Of a stretch of 28,929 bases of DNA, positions 25,789 through 28,929 are shown one piece after another. Positions within the stretch are counted from its first letter, which is position 1. Each line of letters opens with the position of its first letter. The translations under genes were made by a program, and so were the position numbers. This DNA comes from Suilimivivens sp963638365 (GTDB lineage: Bacteria; Bacillota; Clostridia; Lachnospirales; Lachnospiraceae): contig CAVHRK010000008.1 of assembly GCA_963638365.1 (NCBI GenBank), positions 1 through 28,929 of the forward strand. The letters run 5' to 3'. A model generated the notes under the pieces. That model was not told the origin of the DNA and searched no databases. It saw nothing but the letters and a program-made list of their open reading frames with translations.

Positions 25789-26511
25789 TTACAGTGGCAG
25801 CATAACTTCTGTGGCAAATACGCCGTCCTCGTTCTGCCGGTCCAGATATCCATGATACTTCTGAACGACCTGATCCATCCGGATTAATCCCAGACCGTGG
25901 AATTTTTTATCCTTAGTGGTGAGGTAAATTCTTCCGACTCTCTTCGGAGCTTCTCCCACAGAATTCATCACATAAATATAAAGCTGCCCTTTCAGAATAT
26001 CAATATAAACCCGGATAAACTTTTCCTCTTCTTCCTTCATTTTCATACAGGCTTCCATGGCATTATCCAATAGATTTCCGATAATCAGGCTTAAGTCCAC
26101 CTCTGAAATCTGAAGATCAGCCGGAACAATGGCTTTGGCTTCAATCCGGATGTTTTTGCCCTTTGCCAAAGAAAGCTTACTGTTCAATATGGCATCAATC
26201 ATTACATTTCCCGTTTTAATCACCGTATCTACGGTTGTCAGATCCTGATCCAGTTCCTGAAAATACCGGTCCAGATCTTCCAACTGTCCCATCGCCAGAT
26301 AAGCCTTCATCGTCTGAATATGATTATGATAATCATGACGCCAGCCACGCATCTGCCGGTACATATTCTCAACTTCTTCACAATGTTTTTCCAGAAGATC
26401 ATCCTGATAATCCGCGATCTGCTGACGAATCGTCCGTTTCACATACCAGCGGATACCTACTATGAAGATAATCAATAAAACAACCGTTCCTGCAATCATA
26501 AGCTCTTTCAT
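25789..26511 (-). CDS. GHKL-type sensor histidine kinase lacking a large sensor domain
   Basis: 240-residue kinase with one N-terminal membrane helix (about 5-21), a coiled linker, the phospho-acceptor region RHDYHNHI with likely His59, and a GHKL ATPase domain with the N-box IIGNLLDNAMEA and GLGLIRMDQVV. The family resembles AgrC/CitA-like GHKL kinases paired with LytTR regulators. AgrC-type kinases usually carry six or seven membrane helices for peptide sensing; here there is just one, so signal input must be through the membrane, the linker or another protein. It follows the LytTR gene after 63 bases and ends in a strong terminator. Confidence 0.88.
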   Translation of the reverse strand: MKELMIAGTVVLLIIFIVGIRWYVKRTIRQQIADYQDDLLEKHCEEVENMYRQMRGWRHDYHNHIQTMKAYLAMGQLEDLDRYFQELDQDLTTVDTVIKTGNVMIDAILNSKLSLAKGKNIRIEAKAIVPADLQISEVDLSLIIGNLLDNAMEACMKMKEEEEKFIRVYIDILKGQLYIYVMNSVGEAPKRVGRIYLTTKDKKFHGLGLIRMDQVVQKYHGYLDRQNEDGVFATEVMLPL

Positions 26512-26574
26512 AAAATCTGATTCATCTTCTCCCTGTCATTTGTTTCATTTTTAATAAAGTCAGCTTTTATATTT

Positions 26575-27288
26575 TCACTTCTGTTTTTCTCTGTAAAAAG
26601 CAATGAACTTCTGATTCACTTCCTGATACATGCGTCTGCTTACCGGCGCCGTACTCCCATCATCAAAAATAATCGTGTCTTTATCAATCTGGTGAATTTT
26701 AGAAAGCTGGCACAGATACGAGCGGTGGCTTTTCACAAAATCCTGATCCTTTAAAAGATCCTCCATCTGTGAAAGACTTTCTTTTACCATAATTTCTTCC
26801 TGTCCGTTTAAGGAAATCCGGCTGAAATGCTTCTGTGCCTCCACATAATTGATTTCACTGACACAGATCTTTTTCGTTTCGTCCTCTGTGGAATGCACAA
26901 TCCGGTATTCTTTGGACGGATTCTTTTTCCGTGCTTTTTCAAGACATTCTTCGACCTTTTCCTGACGAATGGGCTTCAACAGATAATGAAGAGCCTCGAC
27001 CTCATACCCTTCACCGATATAATCATCTATACCGGTCGTAAAAACAATCGCAATCTGTTCATCCTTCTGCCGGATCTTTCTTGCGAGCTCCATGCCATCC
27101 ATCCCCGGCATCTGAATATCCAGAAACAATATGTCAAACTCCAGATCCTCCCAGTCAAATAAAAAGGAGGCCGCATTTTCATATTGTTTTACAAAAACCG
27201 GATCCTTTGTTTTCTTTCCCCATGCTTCAATATACGAAGACAGAAGATCACGATGCATCTTCTCATCTTCAATAATTGCTGCTTTCAT
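26575..27288 (-). CDS. LytTR-family response regulator
   Basis: Regulator with a receiver domain (1-115; EDE near the N-terminus, Asp57 in FLDIQMPGMDG, and LLKPI) and a C-terminal LytTR DNA-binding domain (about 130-235; EINYVEAQKHFSRI, KSHRSYLCQLSKI). I choose ATG 27288 (237 residues), with GGAG 6 bases upstream; an in-frame ATG at 27300 gives 241. Partner of the GHKL kinase downstream. A possible promoter lies at 27350-27379. LytTR regulators with GHKL kinases often control exporters, bacteriocins or surface functions; the adjacent exporter pair is the obvious candidate target. Confidence 0.9.
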   Translation of the reverse strand: MKAAIIEDEKMHRDLLSSYIEAWGKKTKDPVFVKQYENAASFLFDWEDLEFDILFLDIQMPGMDGMELARKIRQKDEQIAIVFTTGIDDYIGEGYEVEALHYLLKPIRQEKVEECLEKARKKNPSKEYRIVHSTEDETKKICVSEINYVEAQKHFSRISLNGQEEIMVKESLSQMEDLLKDQDFVKSHRSYLCQLSKIHQIDKDTIIFDDGSTAPVSRRMYQEVNQKFIAFYREKQK

Positions 27289-27349
27289 TCCGTACTCCAT
27301 CCATTTCCATTGTCTGCTGTCTATTTTCAGATCATGCCTTAATAAAATC

Positions 27350-27379
27350 AGTGTATCATTTCATGGATTGGTACGTCAA
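27350..27379 (-). promoter_or_regulatory. Predicted promoter of the LytTR-GHKL genes
   Basis: On the minus strand, TTGACG (27374-27379), an 18-base spacer and TACACT (27350-27355) form a plausible sigma-A promoter. The -35 box overlaps the last codons of the HipA-like kinase gene. Transcription would start about 55 bases before ATG 27288. Confidence 0.45.
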
Positions 27380-28200
27380 TTTAGGAAATCCATGTCAAAT
27401 AAATAGGCATACTTTCTCATCTGGGAAAGAAGGATATCTCTCACCCGGTCTTTTTCTTCCTGAGAATATATACTGATTCCATCAATCAAATCACTTACAT
27501 CTTTTACATGAAAATAGAACTTCAAATGATTTCCATATAACTTTTCTGACAGATCAAGCTGCTCATCAAAATCCGTACTGATCGTTTTCGCCCGGACTTC
27601 TTTTATCTGAAGGTATACATCTCTCCCTAATGGATAATCTAATGATGTATCCGCCAACAATCCTGCTCCATGATCAAAAATTGGACTATAAGCAAATCTT
27701 CCGTCTTTATTCATCAGGAGAGCAATATTATGGGTATGCCTGTCTTCATTCAGAAAAAAAGCATCTATCGTAAACAATTTATTTATATATATGCCAAAAT
27801 TCCGAAGGTTCGTAATACGTTCTGTTTGTTCCACCAGAAAAATCAGTCTTTTCTCAGGATCTGAAATTTTAAAAATGGACTGATAAAGACTCTGCCCAAA
27901 GAAAGTCATAAATAATCTCTCCAGCGTAATCAACTGCCAGCCTTTTTCCAGAAAATCATTGCTTTTTACACCGGAATAAACAGTGTCTTTATATCTGATC
28001 TGTTCAGGTTCATATAGAACAAACTCATCCTGACGCAACGATGATTTCAACAAGAGATGCGATACCATATATTCTGCAAGCCCCTCATATCCGGTATAGT
28101 CTGCTTTATACCATATTCCATTATTCTTCCATTTTAACTGATTTCCTTTGGAAGACTGTCTGTCATTCTGTCTTTCATCCTGCTCAAAAAGTTCTATCAT
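27376..28200 (-). CDS. HipA-like protein kinase (toxin-like)
   Basis: 274-residue protein with the features of a short HipA/CtkA-type kinase. WYKADYTGYEGLAE near residues 30-43 holds the likely ATP-binding Lys32; the catalytic loop NEDRHTHN gives Asp153, His155 and Asn158; and the metal-binding FDHGAGLL gives Asp176. HipA of E. coli is about 440 residues with extra N-terminal subdomains, which are absent here as in the short HipT and CtkA types. HipA kinases phosphorylate aminoacyl-tRNA synthetases and stop growth; whether this one does so is unknown. The gene starts 13 bases after an HTH protein, as in a HipBA-style toxin-antitoxin pair. Confidence 0.78.
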   Translation of the reverse strand: MIELFEQDERQNDRQSSKGNQLKWKNNGIWYKADYTGYEGLAEYMVSHLLLKSSLRQDEFVLYEPEQIRYKDTVYSGVKSNDFLEKGWQLITLERLFMTFFGQSLYQSIFKISDPEKRLIFLVEQTERITNLRNFGIYINKLFTIDAFFLNEDRHTHNIALLMNKDGRFAYSPIFDHGAGLLADTSLDYPLGRDVYLQIKEVRAKTISTDFDEQLDLSEKLYGNHLKFYFHVKDVSDLIDGISIYSQEEKDRVRDILLSQMRKYAYLFDMDFLN

Positions 28201-28213
28201 ATCATTCCCTCAT

Positions 28214-28762
28214 CTAACGCTCTATCCTGATCCAAAAATCATCCTCTGCCATTTTCCCGGCTGTTTTTTCTATGATCATCAGGGGATCATAAAATGGAAG
28301 ATCCAGATCTTTTAATACCAGTTTCATCTTATCTCTGCCAGCCGGAAAACATCTGGATTCCAGAAATTCTTCATACATTTCGTAATCCGGATTCTCTACC
28401 TTTCCAAATGCCCTGAACATGAGATTATCGGTATAATTAATAATATGAATTTTCTGTTCTATTTCATTTATGTCAATTAGTGTGCAGGGCTTCTGCTGAT
28501 ACATATACCAGAGTCTGAGTGGGTATTCTTTTTGCGGGATCTGAAGCTGCTTTGGATAGTCCGGATATTGTTCCAGCATCTGAAGCAGTAAAACCACCGG
28601 ACCTTTTACAACCTCTTTACTGGTTTCCCAACGCTCTATTGTTGATTTTCCACAACAAATCAATTCTGCAAACTCCTTCTGTGTCAGTTTTAGACATTTA
28701 CGCAAATTCTTAATTTCTTGTGCCGTTATATACTCAGGTATTGCAAACAATTTTTCTTTCAT
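28214..28762 (-). CDS. XRE-type HTH protein, antitoxin-like partner of the HipA-like kinase
   Basis: 182-residue protein. An XRE/MqsA-type HTH (about 10-65; ITAQEIKNLRKCLKLTQKEF, GKSTIERWET) is followed by a C-terminal domain of about 100 residues (from YPLRLWYMYQ to the end, with RDKMKLVLKDLDLPFYDPL) for which I know no named function. ATG 28762 is chosen, with GGAGG 5 bases upstream; a TTG four codons earlier is less likely. It is first in a two-gene unit with the kinase. The promoter lies inside a perfect 18-bp palindrome (28778-28832), as expected for an autoregulating antitoxin. The C-terminal domain might neutralise the kinase. Confidence 0.78.
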   Translation of the reverse strand: MKEKLFAIPEYITAQEIKNLRKCLKLTQKEFAELICCGKSTIERWETSKEVVKGPVVLLLQMLEQYPDYPKQLQIPQKEYPLRLWYMYQQKPCTLIDINEIEQKIHIINYTDNLMFRAFGKVENPDYEMYEEFLESRCFPAGRDKMKLVLKDLDLPFYDPLMIIEKTAGKMAEDDFWIRIER

Positions 28763-28777
28763 ATGTCCCTCCAAAAG

Positions 28778-28832
28778 AAAACCATTAAAATGAGTGTTTA
28801 TACATTCATTTTATACTCATTTTAATGGTTTT
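28778..28832. promoter_or_regulatory. 18-bp palindromic operator of the HTH-kinase module
   Basis: AAAACCATTAAAATGAGT (28778-28795) is repeated in perfect reverse complement at 28815-28832, with a 19-base spacer. The arm nearer the promoter covers the -10 box, and the other arm ends 15 bases before the start codon. This is the classic setting for self-repression by an HTH antitoxin. Confidence 0.7.
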
Positions 28833-28847
28833 AAATATCTCTGTCAA
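28819..28847 (-). promoter_or_regulatory. Promoter of the HTH-kinase module
   Basis: On the minus strand, consensus TTGACA (28842-28847), exactly 17 bases, then TAAAAT (28819-28824). The -10 box is inside the palindrome arm at 28815-28832. Bases 28848-28929 upstream are AT-rich and show no gene. Confidence 0.7.
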
Positions 28848-28929
28848 ATTTTTTTATTAGTTTTAAAAAAAATACGTAGGGTAAAGTTTTTGTAGGAAAA
28901 TTCAATAGACATAAAGAAAGCACCGGGAT

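Noticed and set aside
1..28929. CRISPR arrays, tRNA or rRNA genes, transposases, prophage genes
   Set aside because: No regularly spaced repeats, cloverleaf or rRNA-like sequence, or transposase/integrase motif was seen on either strand.

Overview
The window looks like chromosomal DNA of a gut Clostridia, most like Lachnospiraceae (Roseburia/Eubacterium/Blautia type). The gene families point there: YesM/YesN two-component systems, a GntR-LacI type AraR, a Ytf-type sugar ABC transporter, a clostridial FGGY ribulokinase, and LytTR/GHKL regulators beside ABC exporters. This is inferred from gene content and style; no search was run. Apart from the first two genes and a DUF1003 gene, all genes lie on the minus strand.

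Layout. 1-2328 (+): an AT-rich end of a surface-polymer acylation locus (MBOAT acyltransferase, truncated by the window edge, and a DHHW/AlgX-J-like partner). 2360-5975 (-): two cytoplasmic arabinose-releasing glycosidases, GH127 and GH43. 6130-6642 (+): a DUF1003 membrane protein. 6732-10731 (-): the L-arabinose catabolic operon araA-kinase-araD, with a terminator at its end and a complex leader at its start. 10889-11977 (-): a second Ytf-type binding protein, membrane-anchored and without a lipobox. 11978-12346: a 369-base leader holding two elements with matching terminal inverted repeats and a terminator. 12347-17057 (-): a YtfQ-YtfR-YtfT-YjfF type ABC importer. 17208-20963 (-): overlapping regulators AraR, YesN-like response regulator and YesM-like kinase. 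21050-25661 (-): an AraC-GGDEF protein downstream of a heterodimeric ABC exporter. 25789-27288 (-): a LytTR regulator and a short GHKL kinase. 27376-28762 (-): an XRE-type HTH protein plus a HipA-like kinase with a large palindrome over its promoter.

How it works together. About 19 kb (2360-20963) forms one arabinose island. The importer brings in arabinose or a short arabinoside. GH127 and GH43 trim arabinosides inside the cell. AraA, the ribulokinase and AraD turn L-arabinose into D-xylulose 5-phosphate. AraR probably represses in the absence of arabinose, and the YesMN pair probably activates the importer. Three direct repeats of GTTGAATTT lie between the kinase gene and the binding-protein gene, where such a regulator would bind. 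The membrane-anchored second binding protein could be the sensing partner of the kinase.

The most unusual signals are the araA leader, where a 12-bp stem covers part of the ribosome binding site; the two related inverted-repeat elements at 12015-12257; the lipobox-less binding protein; the AraC-GGDEF fusion; and the HTH/HipA-like kinase module. No tRNA, rRNA, CRISPR array, transposase or prophage gene was seen.
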